This document shows positions 25,970-35,780 of a stretch of DNA of 64,000 bases, in pieces. Both the position numbers and the translations under genes were made by a program. The stretch's first letter is position 1. The number at the start of each line of letters is the position of its first letter. Under the pieces are notes generated by a model that was not told the DNA's origin, made no database searches, and saw only the letters and a program-made list of their open reading frames with translations. The stretch spans positions 2,356,001 to 2,420,000 of the forward strand of contig NZ_CP072852.1 of the NCBI RefSeq assembly GCF_017948265.1, read 5' to 3'. This stretch comes from Rhodoferax sp. PAMC 29310. Its GTDB lineage: Bacteria > Pseudomonadota > Gammaproteobacteria > Burkholderiales > Burkholderiaceae_C.

Positions 25970-26000
25970 AAAAGGGCCGTTCCCTGTCAAAGAACGGCCC
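25966..26000 (-). terminator. Rho-independent terminator of the Pil-Chp operon
   Basis: Stem GGGCCGTTC, loop of nine bases, stem GAACGGCCC (25974-26000). On the minus strand it is followed by a run of seven T, 30 nt after the chpA stop. It also separates the convergent photolyase gene. Confidence 0.85.
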
Positions 26001-26029
26001 AGAGGTTTGGTTGGGATTCAATCGCTTTT

Positions 26030-29000
26030 TCAGGCGTCAATCGTCGGGACGCAATAGGTGCGAACCAACTCAACCAATGTATCTTCCGAGTACGGCTTGC
26101 CCAGGTAATGATCCACGCCCAACTCACGCGCCAACTCACGATGCTTCTCGGCGATACGTGAGGTAATCATGATGACTGGCAGGTCATGCATCTTGGTGTC
26201 GCCGCGAATATTACGAACCAGGTCAAATCCGTCCATTCGAGGCATTTCAATGTCCGACAGCACCACTGAAGGAATCTCGTCTCGCAATCGCTCAAGCGCC
26301 TGCAATCCATCTGCTGCCAAAGCCACTCGGAAGCCCTCACGTTTCAACAACCTTTGCGTGACACGTCGAACAGTGATGGAGTCATCAACAACAAGAACCA
26401 ATGGCGCTTGCCCTGGGCCATTTGACAGGGACGCAGATGCCGCCGCGCCTGACGATCCAGCGGCAGAGGCCTGCTCTTCGCCTTGGCGTTTGAACTCTTG
26501 CGCCTTTTTCCCATAAACCGACGCCAGCGCGACTGGGTTGTAAATCAACACGACGACACCTGAGGCCAACACAGACATGCCGGTCAGGCCGGGCAGGCGG
26601 GACAACTGAGGCCCCAAGTGTTTGACCACAACCTCTTGATTGCCCAGCACCTCGTCTACGTGCATGGCCAATCCTTGGCCTGCGCTTCGGAACACCACCA
26701 CCGGCAACGTCTTCGTCCGCGCCTCCACACTGGCGGGCGATGATTGCAAAAGTGCACCGGCCCAGTAAAACGGGAGCATCTCACTACCAGATTCAAAAAC
26801 GTGAGCTTGATAGGCTTGATCCACGCTATCTGCAGGCACACGACGCACCGTTTCAATCAAATTTGCAGGCACGCCGATCAATTTATCGCCCAATCGCAAC
26901 ATCACGACTTGGGTCACGGCTGTCGTCAAAGGCAGAACCAACTTGAATGTCGTCCCCTGCCCAGGCTTGGTGGTGGTTTCGATTCGTCCACCCAAGGCAT
27001 TCACTTCGGCCCGAACGACATCCAGACCGATTCCTCGCCCCGCCAGCTCAGTCACTTGTGACGCCGTAGAAAACCCAGGGGTGAAGATAAAGTCGGCCAA
27101 CTCAAGATCTGTCGGGGTTGCGCCCTCAGCGAGGTAACCTTCTGCTTGAGCTTTTTCCAGGATGCGATCCAGATTCAGCCCCGCACCGTCATCCTGAAAC
27201 TCGACGGTGACGTCATTGCTTTGTTGCTGCAACTGAACCACGATGGTGCCTACAGCCGGTTTTCCTGCCTCAAGTCGCAACTCTGGTGACTCCACGCCGT
27301 GAACCACCGAGTTTCGCAACAGGTGTTCAAAGGCGGGCGCCATTCGATCCAGCACCCCGCGATCCATCTCCAAGGCGCCCCGGATGTCCAACTTGACTTG
27401 TTTACCTGTTTCTTTGGCTGCTTGCCGGACGACCCCGTACAAGCGATCTGAGATGCCGTCAAACTCCACCATGCGAGTGCGCAGCAAATCACGCTGCAAC
27501 TCCCGGGCCTGACGTCGCTGAGCCACCAAGTCATCCTCGGTTCCCTCAACAGTGCGCTGCAAATTGCGGTGCACCGTTGCCACGTCATCCACTGACTCGG
27601 CCATCATCCGGGTCAGTTCCTGAACCCGTGTGAACCGATCAAACTCCAGCGGGTCAAAGCCTTGTGCCGAGTCTTTGGCTTGCGCCAGTCGAGACTGCAT
27701 CTGCGATTCAGACTGCAGTTCAATGTCTCGCAACTGCCCCCTCAATCGATCCAGATTTCCCGTCAAATCGCCCAAGGATCCGCGCAGTTGCCCCAAGCGG
27801 ACCTCCAAGCGGGAGCGCGTGATCATGACTTCCCCCGCCTGATTGACCAAACGATCCAGGAGCTGAGCGCGAACCCTCACACTCTGATTGGAGCCTTTGC
27901 GCGACGGAGCTATTTCCAATGCAGCAGCGGCCACCCTGGCACCCGTCGGAACCGAAGGTGCAACAGGCATGTCCCCAGGCTGCGTCACAGTCTCTGTCGT
28001 ATCACTGCTCTCTGGCTCAGCGTCGGACGAGAGTGGCTCCCCGTCGTCCTGTGCGGACTCAGGATGAAGCAGTTCTTGCTCAGGTATCGCCCGAAGTTTT
28101 CCAAAGTTGGCTTGGATGGTGTCCAAACGTGCCATTAGTGGCTCAATTTGACTCTGATCCAATGAGTCTGAGCCCATGTGCTCAATCGCTGACTCCATGC
28201 GGTGGCTTAACTCCCCCATTTGCATGGCCCCTGCGAGACGGGCGCTGCCTTTCAGGGTGTGCAATACACGCAGCGCTTCGTTGCGAGCGCCTAGATTTCC
28301 AGGATGCGCGGCCCATTGGCGCAATGCGCCGCCCAACTGAGGCAGCAACTCAAGGGCCTCTTCCTCGAATATAGGGAGCAGATCGACGTCGAGTTGATCT
28401 GTAGCTTCAATGTCGCTGTCATCGTCGTCCAAGCGGTTATGGGCAAACAACTGCTCGACGGGCTTCGTGGCTAACGTCGCGGGGACAACAGCGGCCTCAA
28501 TCTCGTCAGCCATGAATGAGTCCGTGTCGCCGTTCACGGACTCTTCCGCTCCCTGCAACTCGTCTAGCAATGGTTCGATCTCACCAGCGCCTTCGCCCCG
28601 GTTGTCAAGTGGGTTTGATTCAAGTTCGATCGGATCCTCGTCAACCGGTACTTCGACCGCACTCAATTCATCGTCAATCGTGGCGTAGCCAGAGGATGCG
28701 TCAATCTCAAGAACTTTTTTCAAGGCCTCGACCAAGCTTGGGTTGGGTTCTTTGAGAAAGCCAGCGGCGAACTGGTGCAGCAAACGTCGGATGTCTTCTG
28801 CTGACTCGACGAACAACTGCGCGTGTTCGGGTGTCCCTGCAATATGTAGGCGCACATGGTCCAGCGCGTGTTCTAGCACTCTGGAGATTTCTGACAGCGC
28901 GCCAAACCCAACAGTCGCGGAGCTACCGGCCAATGAATGTGTCAACGCCAAGGTCGACTCAGGCAGGGGTTTATGCAACTCCAGTGCCCACTCACTCAAC

Positions 29001-31813
29001 TCTGTCAACAGCCGCCGGGACCATTCATCGGCTTCATTTAAATAGACGTTGTAGAGCGGAATGTCGATGCGCAAACCACCAATCACCTTGACCTGCTCTT
29101 CAAAGGCCAATTCTGGTTCTGGTTCTATCAAAGATTCCAATGGTGCACCACTGGTTGTAACGCTTTCTTCGTCAACCTCGGTGGCTGCCCGAACAGAGTC
29201 CACGCAGTCCTCTCGTTCGCCCTCAGGAACCAAAAGAACCGTTTCCGCATCGGGAAACTCTCCAAAGTCAAAATCGTCAAGATTCAAGGACTGGCTTTCG
29301 GCACCGTCACGGTCCGACTGCTCTTGGGCAACCAGATGGCCTTTGAAATCTAGCATCGACGTCGCTGCGTCAGCCAACTCGGTGGATGCAAAGTCGGGTT
29401 GACCCTCTTGCGAATCCTCGTCATTGGTTTTGAATGCTTCTGAAATATCTCCAGGCAGCAACATCTCAACTCGACGCCCCTCAAGGCGCATCGCATCGGC
29501 GGCCTCCCTGAAAACTCGCGCCTCCCAAGCGGCATCCTCGTCCACGGCGATATCTTCGATCCAGCGAGAAAACCCTTGCAAGGCATCGCCGCACAAATCG
29601 AGCATCGATGGACTCGCTGGCAACCGGTCGGCCAGCCAACTGTTTAGCAACTGCTCCATGGCCCAACCACCCTCGCCGAACTCGGTGAGACCGACCATGC
29701 GCGAGCTTCCCTTGAGGGTATGAAAAGCGCGTCGCAGCGTGGTCAGTTGGCCCAAATCATCAGGTTGGTCTGCCAATGCGTGTACAGCTTCCAGGCCGGT
29801 TTTGGCGACCTCCCGTGCCTCCTCCAGAAAGATCTCTTTGAGATCAATCTCTTCATCATCATTGTCGATCTCAGCTATTGACGACTCACGTGTCGGTGTC
29901 GGTGTCTGCACCTCTGGAGCAGGAATACTGATTGCCGCTGCTTGCACCGCAGTCTCTTCCACCGCGCCAGTCATATTCGCATCCGCGAGCCCCGTATCTT
30001 CCAACACGGCGGACATCTCAGGCGATGCGGTTGGCCCGACGTCGGGCTGCCGTTCACGGCCCATTACCGGTTTGAACTCCCCTGCCTCCTCGTCATAGAC
30101 AAAAAGTTTCTTGGCGAGTTCGCGTTGATAACTCAACATATCAATCAGAAAGCCCAGCGCCCCCAAGCTATTCCCCAGCTTTTCAATCGCTGTATTTCTG
30201 TCAAATGATGCGTCGCCCCCATCGGCAAGAAATCTCTCTACCGTAGCTCTCATTCGCAGCGATGCGATCGCGGCCTGATCCAGTCCCAACACGGAAAAGA
30301 CACCCCGCATTTGCGCCAATTGGCTGGGAACCTCATGAAGAGGCAGTGCGCTGGACGAATCGCGAAAATAAGCATCAAGCGACTTCTCAACATCAGACAG
30401 CGTGGTCCGCAATTCATCGACAACGCTTCCCATAATCTGTCGATCACTGACGCGCCGATAGAGCTCCTCCATCCACCCCTCAAGCGGTTCGGGGTCGCCG
30501 CCAGCATTGACGTGCACGAGTCGCCGCGCAAGGCCGGCACTTCGTGCCGGCATGTTCGAATCGGTCGGATCCATGTCCTCATAAGCGGCCTCAAGGAACA
30601 AAATTGCTGTGGCCACCTCCATCGCCAATGCAGGCGGAGGCGCCTCTGAGGAACGAGTCGTCGTCTCAACTGCCGCTGTCAATGCCTGGGCCAAGGCGCT
30701 GCTTTCTGGATGCAACTTAACCACAGAGTCAGCCACGAGGGCAAATTGGTCAGTTGCCGCCTTCAAGCGATTCGTCTCACCACCTGCCAATGCCGACCAA
30801 GTCTCCGTCGCAGACGCGATTCGCCGGCGAGCTTGCACCAGCATTGCAGGATCAAACCGCCCGAACTGCGGTTTGTCGTAGCTAAATGGAAGTGCCCCGG
30901 TCAGACCATACGCCCGACGCACAGCTGCAAGTACGGGGGTGTCCTCGTCGTTGACGGGGACCGCTTGCGCGCAAAAGAAAAGCAAATCTTGAGCAAGCCG
31001 GATCGACAGATCAGCGTCACCTTTGATCAAGGTCCGATATTGAAGGAAGATCCGTGACGCAACACGTTTGGCATAGACGTCTGAGGGGCACAATCCTTTG
31101 GCAACTGCCTCGAAATATGCTGCGCAGATTTTCCAGAACACCCGTGGCTCAAGCGCCGACTGATTGGCGGCGAATCCAAGGGAAACATCCCGCATGGCCT
31201 TGGAGGTCGAAACATTGCCCGTTTTAACGACATTGAGAACATAGCCCTCAATTCGGCTACGCGAGACCGCGTCATAGCCCTGTGCGGGCGGGCAATTCTG
31301 AATATCGACGTCAACCCATCGCCAGTCATGTGGCCAAAGATCCGCAGGGTGAATTCGCTCCTCACCCAACAATTCCTGCAGGTCCCGGTATTGTGGAAAC
31401 AAGGCCACTGACGAGGCCTGCTTGCCTTTAAGAACACCTTCAAGGTATTCAATCAATGCGAAACTGGCGCGCTCCACTTTGTTCGTCGCCTCATCACTGC
31501 ATTGCTCTGGTCGTTGCACAAAGCGCTGCGCCAGTGCTTCCATGGCGCGCAGAACCTTGGCAGGCGCTGGCATTCCCACCATCTCAAGCGCGCCGACGGC
31601 TTGGTGCAATTGTTGGCGGGCAATGCGCAGCTGACTGGCATCCAGCGCGGCTAAATCCGATCCCCGCGACAGGGCTGCGTCACGGACAAATCGGCGCAAC
31701 GCTTTCGTGGCGCCGTCCAAAGACTTTCGCAACTCATCAAGCACCCAGGCCAACGGACCTAAATCAGGGGCGTTGGATTGATTTTCGCCAGTCGAGGCAA
31801 CGTTTACTTGCAT
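26030..31813 (-). CDS. chpA: ChpA/PilL-type hybrid chemotaxis histidine kinase with multiple Hpt domains
   Basis: About 1927 residues. Three clear histidine phosphotransfer sites are A-F-H-T-L-K-G-S-S-R (about residue 698), L-T-H-S-L-A-G-S-S-A (about 960) and L-H-T-L-K-G-S-A-R (about 1186); the N-terminal 500 residues hold weaker Hpt-like helices. CheA dimer and HATPase regions follow (H-L-L-R-N-S-V-V-H-G near 1498, then D-D-G-A-G-L-N and G-R-G-I-G-L-D-V-V), then a CheW-like domain and a C-terminal receiver (V-V-D-D-S, S-D-I-E-M-P near 1853). It drives type IV pilus twitching with PilJ, PilI, PilG and PilH. ATG 31813 has AGGAG 11 nt upstream; a TTG at 31879 would overlap pilJ. Confidence 0.93.
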   Translation of the reverse strand: MQVNVASTGENQSNAPDLGPLAWVLDELRKSLDGATKALRRFVRDAALSRGSDLAALDASQLRIARQQLHQAVGALEMVGMPAPAKVLRAMEALAQRFVQRPEQCSDEATNKVERASFALIEYLEGVLKGKQASSVALFPQYRDLQELLGEERIHPADLWPHDWRWVDVDIQNCPPAQGYDAVSRSRIEGYVLNVVKTGNVSTSKAMRDVSLGFAANQSALEPRVFWKICAAYFEAVAKGLCPSDVYAKRVASRIFLQYRTLIKGDADLSIRLAQDLLFFCAQAVPVNDEDTPVLAAVRRAYGLTGALPFSYDKPQFGRFDPAMLVQARRRIASATETWSALAGGETNRLKAATDQFALVADSVVKLHPESSALAQALTAAVETTTRSSEAPPPALAMEVATAILFLEAAYEDMDPTDSNMPARSAGLARRLVHVNAGGDPEPLEGWMEELYRRVSDRQIMGSVVDELRTTLSDVEKSLDAYFRDSSSALPLHEVPSQLAQMRGVFSVLGLDQAAIASLRMRATVERFLADGGDASFDRNTAIEKLGNSLGALGFLIDMLSYQRELAKKLFVYDEEAGEFKPVMGRERQPDVGPTASPEMSAVLEDTGLADANMTGAVEETAVQAAAISIPAPEVQTPTPTRESSIAEIDNDDEEIDLKEIFLEEAREVAKTGLEAVHALADQPDDLGQLTTLRRAFHTLKGSSRMVGLTEFGEGGWAMEQLLNSWLADRLPASPSMLDLCGDALQGFSRWIEDIAVDEDAAWEARVFREAADAMRLEGRRVEMLLPGDISEAFKTNDEDSQEGQPDFASTELADAATSMLDFKGHLVAQEQSDRDGAESQSLNLDDFDFGEFPDAETVLLVPEGEREDCVDSVRAATEVDEESVTTSGAPLESLIEPEPELAFEEQVKVIGGLRIDIPLYNVYLNEADEWSRRLLTELSEWALELHKPLPESTLALTHSLAGSSATVGFGALSEISRVLEHALDHVRLHIAGTPEHAQLFVESAEDIRRLLHQFAAGFLKEPNPSLVEALKKVLEIDASSGYATIDDELSAVEVPVDEDPIELESNPLDNRGEGAGEIEPLLDELQGAEESVNGDTDSFMADEIEAAVVPATLATKPVEQLFAHNRLDDDDSDIEATDQLDVDLLPIFEEEALELLPQLGGALRQWAAHPGNLGARNEALRVLHTLKGSARLAGAMQMGELSHRMESAIEHMGSDSLDQSQIEPLMARLDTIQANFGKLRAIPEQELLHPESAQDDGEPLSSDAEPESSDTTETVTQPGDMPVAPSVPTGARVAAAALEIAPSRKGSNQSVRVRAQLLDRLVNQAGEVMITRSRLEVRLGQLRGSLGDLTGNLDRLRGQLRDIELQSESQMQSRLAQAKDSAQGFDPLEFDRFTRVQELTRMMAESVDDVATVHRNLQRTVEGTEDDLVAQRRQARELQRDLLRTRMVEFDGISDRLYGVVRQAAKETGKQVKLDIRGALEMDRGVLDRMAPAFEHLLRNSVVHGVESPELRLEAGKPAVGTIVVQLQQQSNDVTVEFQDDGAGLNLDRILEKAQAEGYLAEGATPTDLELADFIFTPGFSTASQVTELAGRGIGLDVVRAEVNALGGRIETTTKPGQGTTFKLVLPLTTAVTQVVMLRLGDKLIGVPANLIETVRRVPADSVDQAYQAHVFESGSEMLPFYWAGALLQSSPASVEARTKTLPVVVFRSAGQGLAMHVDEVLGNQEVVVKHLGPQLSRLPGLTGMSVLASGVVVLIYNPVALASVYGKKAQEFKRQGEEQASAAGSSGAAASASLSNGPGQAPLVLVVDDSITVRRVTQRLLKREGFRVALAADGLQALERLRDEIPSVVLSDIEMPRMDGFDLVRNIRGDTKMHDLPVIMITSRIAEKHRELARELGVDHYLGKPYSEDTLVELVRTYCVPTIDA

Positions 31814-31856
31814 GGGGTCGTGCACTCCTGGAAACAAAGACGACAGTCGGTGAGGG

Positions 31857-34097
31857 TCAGGCAATTTTGAATCGAGCAACCGATTGACGCAGCTCCTCAG
31901 CCATCTTTGACAACTCGCGAACCTGAGCCGCGGTGGAACGTGTTCCCTCCCCGGTTTGCTCAGTCACAGCAAAAATATGTTGAATGTTGTCCGCCACCAC
32001 ATTGGCCAAACTGGCCTCGCGTGAGGTTGATGTTGAAATATTCTCAATCAAGTCAGCCAGTTTGCGAGACACGAGGTCAACCTCGGTCAGCGCTGTACCG
32101 GCGTTGTCGGACAGCTTGGCTCCTTCAACCACACCCTGTGTAGAGCGCTCCATGGCGCCCACAGCATCCTGGGTGTCAGTCTGAATCGCCTTCACCAAGG
32201 CTGAAATCTGACGCGTCGCATCCGCTGAGCGCTCGGCCAAACGCTGCACCTCTTCAGCAACCACCGAGAAGCCTCGCCCCGCTTCGCCAGCGGACGCCGC
32301 CTGAATGGCCGCATTCAACGCCAAGACGTTGGTTTGCTCGGTGATATCGGAAATCAGCTCTGTGATCTCTCCAATCTCCTGAGACGACTCGCCCAGTCGC
32401 TTGATGCGTTTGGACGTTTCCTGAATCTGGTCGCGAATGGCGTTCATACCACCGATCGCATGCTGCACCGCCTGCAAGCCAACCTCTGCGGCCTGAAGCG
32501 ACTGACGCGCCACCGAAGCCGACTCTTGCGCTTGGGCTGACACATCGTTAATTCGCGACGCCATGTCCACAACAGAGCGGCCTGTTTCCCGAATTTCGTG
32601 AAGTTGTTCATTGGATGCGGCCAACAACTCAGTTGAAGTCGTGTCGACATCAGCCGTCGTCTGCGCCACTCGTGCAGCCGTTTTTTGTACGTTTCCAACA
32701 AGCGAGCGCAACTCTTCGACCGTATAGTTCACCGAGTCGGCAATGGCGCCGGTGATGTCCTCCGTCACCGTGGCTTCTTGTGTCAGATCACCCTCAGCAA
32801 CCGTTTGCAGCTCATTCATCAGACGCAAAATAGCGGCCTGGTTGGCATCATTAACCCGTTTACCCTCTTGTTGCTGGTTCTCCGCGCGAACTCGTTGCAC
32901 CTCCGCACCCTGCTGACGTTTGCGGCTATCGAGCAGCTGCACATAGGACAGACCACCCGCACAAAGCAAAGCCAACAACGCCGAGCCAATCAATGTAGAC
33001 AGCGGCGCCACGCCAAGTCCCGCTTGCGAGGACAACTTGCCCTGCAATGTCTCTAGGTTCTGACGCAAAGGTTCACTGTCAGCCAAAATGGCAACCTGCG
33101 CCTCACGTGCTGAGACCAAACCCTGGAGGTTGCCCAAGATAGCGCCTGCTTGTGTTCGCGTTTCGTCAAACAACTTGATTAGCGCTTCCAGTTGCTCACG
33201 CGTCTGTGGATTTTTTGCGGCCGATAAACGAAGTTCTGGACTGCCATCCAGTAGGCCAACTGATATTTCCTTGAAGGAGTTCAGATCTTTACCCAAAAGA
33301 AAAACAGCCTCTGGACTCACACCATCCGCTGTCAAAAATTCATTGGACGATTTGCCGACACGTTGTGTCAACATAACAAGCTGACCCGCAGCGGAGATTT
33401 CGGCAGGCGGCGCATTTTGCTGCAACTTGAGAGAGGACACTGTTTCAGCAATCTCGAGCAGGTCAGACGATTGACGATTGATCAATCGAAGAGCAGCGCC
33501 GACTTGCGTCAAAATCTTTTGCTGAGACATCACAGTTGCGGCATTTTTTTCGGCGCGCTCCATCAGTGGAGCAATTTTCCCCAGGTCGCCCGCAAAGTCG
33601 GCGCTGAGGGCGGCCAGACCCATTTTCTCGTCGCCTCCCTGCAATCCGCGAACTGATTTCACCAACACCCCAGAGCTTTCCGCCACGTCCGGGAAAGCTT
33701 GTGAGCCGCCGACCAAGGCTTGAGACACCGATTTCGCCAACCGCTGAGACTGCATCAAGGAGTTGCCGGTGGCTTCAATTTGCTGCGCCACACGATCGCC
33801 CTGACTCAAGGCCAGCAACGTCACTCCGGCCAGCAGCACCAAGCTCACGCCAAGCAGAATAGACAGCACTCGCTGATGCTGCAGCACCGTTTTCTTGCCG
33901 AGCAAGGGCAAAGCGACCAGATCACTTTCCGCCTCGGACTCCCGAGCGCCGGCAGGCAGACCGGCGTAACCGGTCATTTTCCCCATAGGCATTGCGCCCA
34001 TGGCACCATCCGGCATTCCCAGACTCATCCTTGAATCCTCCTCCAATTCGGGCGCTTTTTTTCCAAAAACTGCTTTCAACTGATCAACAACGGACAT
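31857..34097 (-). CDS. pilJ: PilJ-type methyl-accepting chemotaxis protein
   Basis: A 746-residue chemoreceptor of the type IV pilus system. A cytoplasmic N-terminal stretch is followed by a membrane segment (about residues 80-100), a periplasmic PilJ sensing region with two four-helix modules, a second membrane segment (about 365-385), a HAMP-like linker and a long coiled-coil signalling domain with the hairpin tip around T-E-Q-T-N-V-L-A-L-N-A-A-I-Q-A-A. V-A-E-E-V-Q-R-L-A-E-R-S is the conserved flank. It should pass surface-contact signals through PilI to ChpA. It has the operon position seen in Pseudomonas, but no pilK methyltransferase follows. Confidence 0.94.
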   Translation of the reverse strand: MSVVDQLKAVFGKKAPELEEDSRMSLGMPDGAMGAMPMGKMTGYAGLPAGARESEAESDLVALPLLGKKTVLQHQRVLSILLGVSLVLLAGVTLLALSQGDRVAQQIEATGNSLMQSQRLAKSVSQALVGGSQAFPDVAESSGVLVKSVRGLQGGDEKMGLAALSADFAGDLGKIAPLMERAEKNAATVMSQQKILTQVGAALRLINRQSSDLLEIAETVSSLKLQQNAPPAEISAAGQLVMLTQRVGKSSNEFLTADGVSPEAVFLLGKDLNSFKEISVGLLDGSPELRLSAAKNPQTREQLEALIKLFDETRTQAGAILGNLQGLVSAREAQVAILADSEPLRQNLETLQGKLSSQAGLGVAPLSTLIGSALLALLCAGGLSYVQLLDSRKRQQGAEVQRVRAENQQQEGKRVNDANQAAILRLMNELQTVAEGDLTQEATVTEDITGAIADSVNYTVEELRSLVGNVQKTAARVAQTTADVDTTSTELLAASNEQLHEIRETGRSVVDMASRINDVSAQAQESASVARQSLQAAEVGLQAVQHAIGGMNAIRDQIQETSKRIKRLGESSQEIGEITELISDITEQTNVLALNAAIQAASAGEAGRGFSVVAEEVQRLAERSADATRQISALVKAIQTDTQDAVGAMERSTQGVVEGAKLSDNAGTALTEVDLVSRKLADLIENISTSTSREASLANVVADNIQHIFAVTEQTGEGTRSTAAQVRELSKMAEELRQSVARFKIA

Positions 34098-34118
34098 ATC
34101 AAAACCTTAGGTTGGAAC

Positions 34119-34649
34119 TTAAGCGCTAATGCTGAGGAATTCGGGAAACTGCGACAGGGTCTGCAGGTTAATTTCCTGCCAGGACACTCCATCGAGATCG
34201 ACAAACTGATTGCCAAAGTAGGCGGGCGCGCCCTCAGGCGGCGGCCGCGCTGAAGCGAACGCATCTCTTTTACGCAAACCAGCCAAGCCGCCGACCAACA
34301 GCGAGCAGTTGATATCGAGCGCAGAATTAAAGGTAACAACGCTGGGGTCTGACTGCGAAAGGTCAGCGCCGCCAAAATTCGACGAGTCGCCCATGAAACT
34401 TGCCAAATCAACGACGCCACACAATGAGCCTCGCAGATTGGCAACACCCTTGAACCAGGCCTGTGCGTAGGGGACTGCCTGAATGTAGCTAACCGGAAAA
34501 ATCTCTCCTGATTGCGACAATGGAAAAAGACAATGCCGATCACCCACCGTCACTGCCAACCAGGACGCCGACACCTCTTCGGTCCGCGCGGCCTTCAGTC
34601 GACTGGCCAGTCGGGTCTGGAGTTCTCGCAGTGCTTCGCGATTCGCCAT
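34119..34649 (-). CDS. pilI: PilI-type CheW adaptor
   Basis: A 176-residue CheW-domain protein that couples PilJ to the ChpA kinase. The family pattern is seen in C-L-F-P-L-S-Q-S-G-E-I-F-P-V, W-F-K-G-V-A-N-L-R-G-S-L-C-G-V-V-D-L and the late L-L-V-G-G-L-A-G-L. It lies 21 nt upstream of pilJ and 14 nt downstream of pilH. Length is typical of PilI. Confidence 0.92.
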   Translation of the reverse strand: MANREALRELQTRLASRLKAARTEEVSASWLAVTVGDRHCLFPLSQSGEIFPVSYIQAVPYAQAWFKGVANLRGSLCGVVDLASFMGDSSNFGGADLSQSDPSVVTFNSALDINCSLLVGGLAGLRKRDAFASARPPPEGAPAYFGNQFVDLDGVSWQEINLQTLSQFPEFLSISA

Positions 34650-34663
34650 CTCGAATGCCGGGC

Positions 34664-35029
34664 TTAGCCCAGTGCCTTGATTTTTGTCATCAACTCGGCG
34701 GCATCCACCGGCTTGGTGATGTAGTCCTTGGCGCCCTGGCGCATACCCCAGACACGATCAGTCTCCAAATTCTTGCTCGTGCAAATGATGATGGGAATGT
34801 CCGTGTACTCCGGGTTTCTATTGATTGATCGGGTCAACTGAAATCCGTTCTGTCCCGGCATCACGATATCCATCAGAATCAGATCCGGCTTCTGCTCTGT
34901 CAAGCGACGAAGCGCTTCGTCCGCGCCTTGTGCTGTCCGAACGGACATTCCGTTTTTCTGCAATAAATTGGTCAAATACATCAACTCGGTTTTCGAGTCG
35001 TCCACGACCAGTACATTTTGAATCGCCAT
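34664..35029 (-). CDS. pilH: PilH-type response regulator
   Basis: A 121-residue single receiver domain. The acidic pocket is V-V-D-D-S (Asp10, Asp11), the phosphorylation site Asp54 in I-L-M-D-I-V-M-P-G-Q, and the conserved Thr and Lys are I-I-I-C-T-S and I-T-K-P. Without an output domain it acts by protein contact, in Pseudomonas tuning pilus retraction. The start codon overlaps the pilG stop by one base (TAATG). Confidence 0.94.
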   Translation of the reverse strand: MAIQNVLVVDDSKTELMYLTNLLQKNGMSVRTAQGADEALRRLTEQKPDLILMDIVMPGQNGFQLTRSINRNPEYTDIPIIICTSKNLETDRVWGMRQGAKDYITKPVDAAELMTKIKALG

Positions 35030-35427
35030 TAACTTATTCCTTGCATTGCACGACCAAATTCCTGCACCGCATGCAGCAGTTGGTCTTTGGTAAACGGTTT
35101 TGTCAGATAGTCCTGCGCTCCGACCATTCGCCCTCGTGCTTTGTCAAAAACGCCATCCTTGGATGACAACATCACGATGGGAACATCTGCGAATTTAGCA
35201 TTGCGTTTGATGATCGCGCAGGCTTGATACCCATCCAAACGGGGCATCAAAATATCGCAGAAAATTAAGTCGGGCTGGCAATCATTGACCTTGGCAAGCG
35301 CATCAAAGCCATCCTCAGCAAGAATGACCTCATGACCGCCCTGCTTCAGGAAGATTTCTGCACTGCGTCGAATGGTATTGCTGTCGTCGATGACCAGCAC
35401 TTTAAAAGTCGTTATGGGCATGGTCAC
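35029..35427 (-). CDS. pilG: PilG-type response regulator
   Basis: A 132-residue single receiver domain with V-I-D-D-S, phosphoacceptor Asp58 in F-C-D-I-L-M-P-R-L-D-G, V-M-L-S-S-K-D and L-T-K-P-F. The M-P-R-L-D-G-Y motif and the extra N-terminal residues are PilG-like. In the characterised system PilG promotes pilus extension. It is the first chemotaxis gene of the run pilG-pilH-pilI-pilJ-chpA; the rubredoxin gene is 62 nt upstream on the same strand. Confidence 0.94.
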   Translation of the reverse strand: MTMPITTFKVLVIDDSNTIRRSAEIFLKQGGHEVILAEDGFDALAKVNDCQPDLIFCDILMPRLDGYQACAIIKRNAKFADVPIVMLSSKDGVFDKARGRMVGAQDYLTKPFTKDQLLHAVQEFGRAMQGIS

Positions 35428-35489
35428 AAGCTAAAACTCCTGAACAAGCAATTGGGAACAATGAATATCGGCTGTCGAGACAGAAGGTC

Positions 35490-35654
35490 TCAGATGGCCA
35501 CCATCTCGAAATCTTCTTTGCGGGCGCCACACTCAGGGCAAGTCCAGTTCACAGGGACGTCACGCCAAGCTGTTCCCGGGGCAACGCCGTGCTCAGGATC
35601 TCCTGTCGCCTCATCATAAATCCAACCACAAATCAGGCACATCCAAGTTTTCAT
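35490..35654 (-). CDS. Rubredoxin
   Basis: A 54-residue rubredoxin, exactly the usual length from ATG 35654. Iron is held by four cysteines in C-L-I-C-G and C-P-E-C-G; the conserved W-I-Y-D-E and aromatic core are intact. It is a one-electron carrier for oxidases or oxygen defence. The longer frame to 35723 adds residues unlike any rubredoxin. Its place just upstream of pilG is a common Burkholderiales arrangement whose meaning is unclear. Confidence 0.95.
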   Translation of the reverse strand: MKTWMCLICGWIYDEATGDPEHGVAPGTAWRDVPVNWTCPECGARKEDFEMVAI

Positions 35655-35780
35655 CTCTGTCACAGCGTAAAAGGCCTTCCAATTAGAATGTATGCACCGA
35701 TGCAGGTCCACATGTTTTATCAATGTGCCGCGCTAAACGGCCAGCGACATTCTGCCTTAAGAAACACCAGGGCCACCCCC

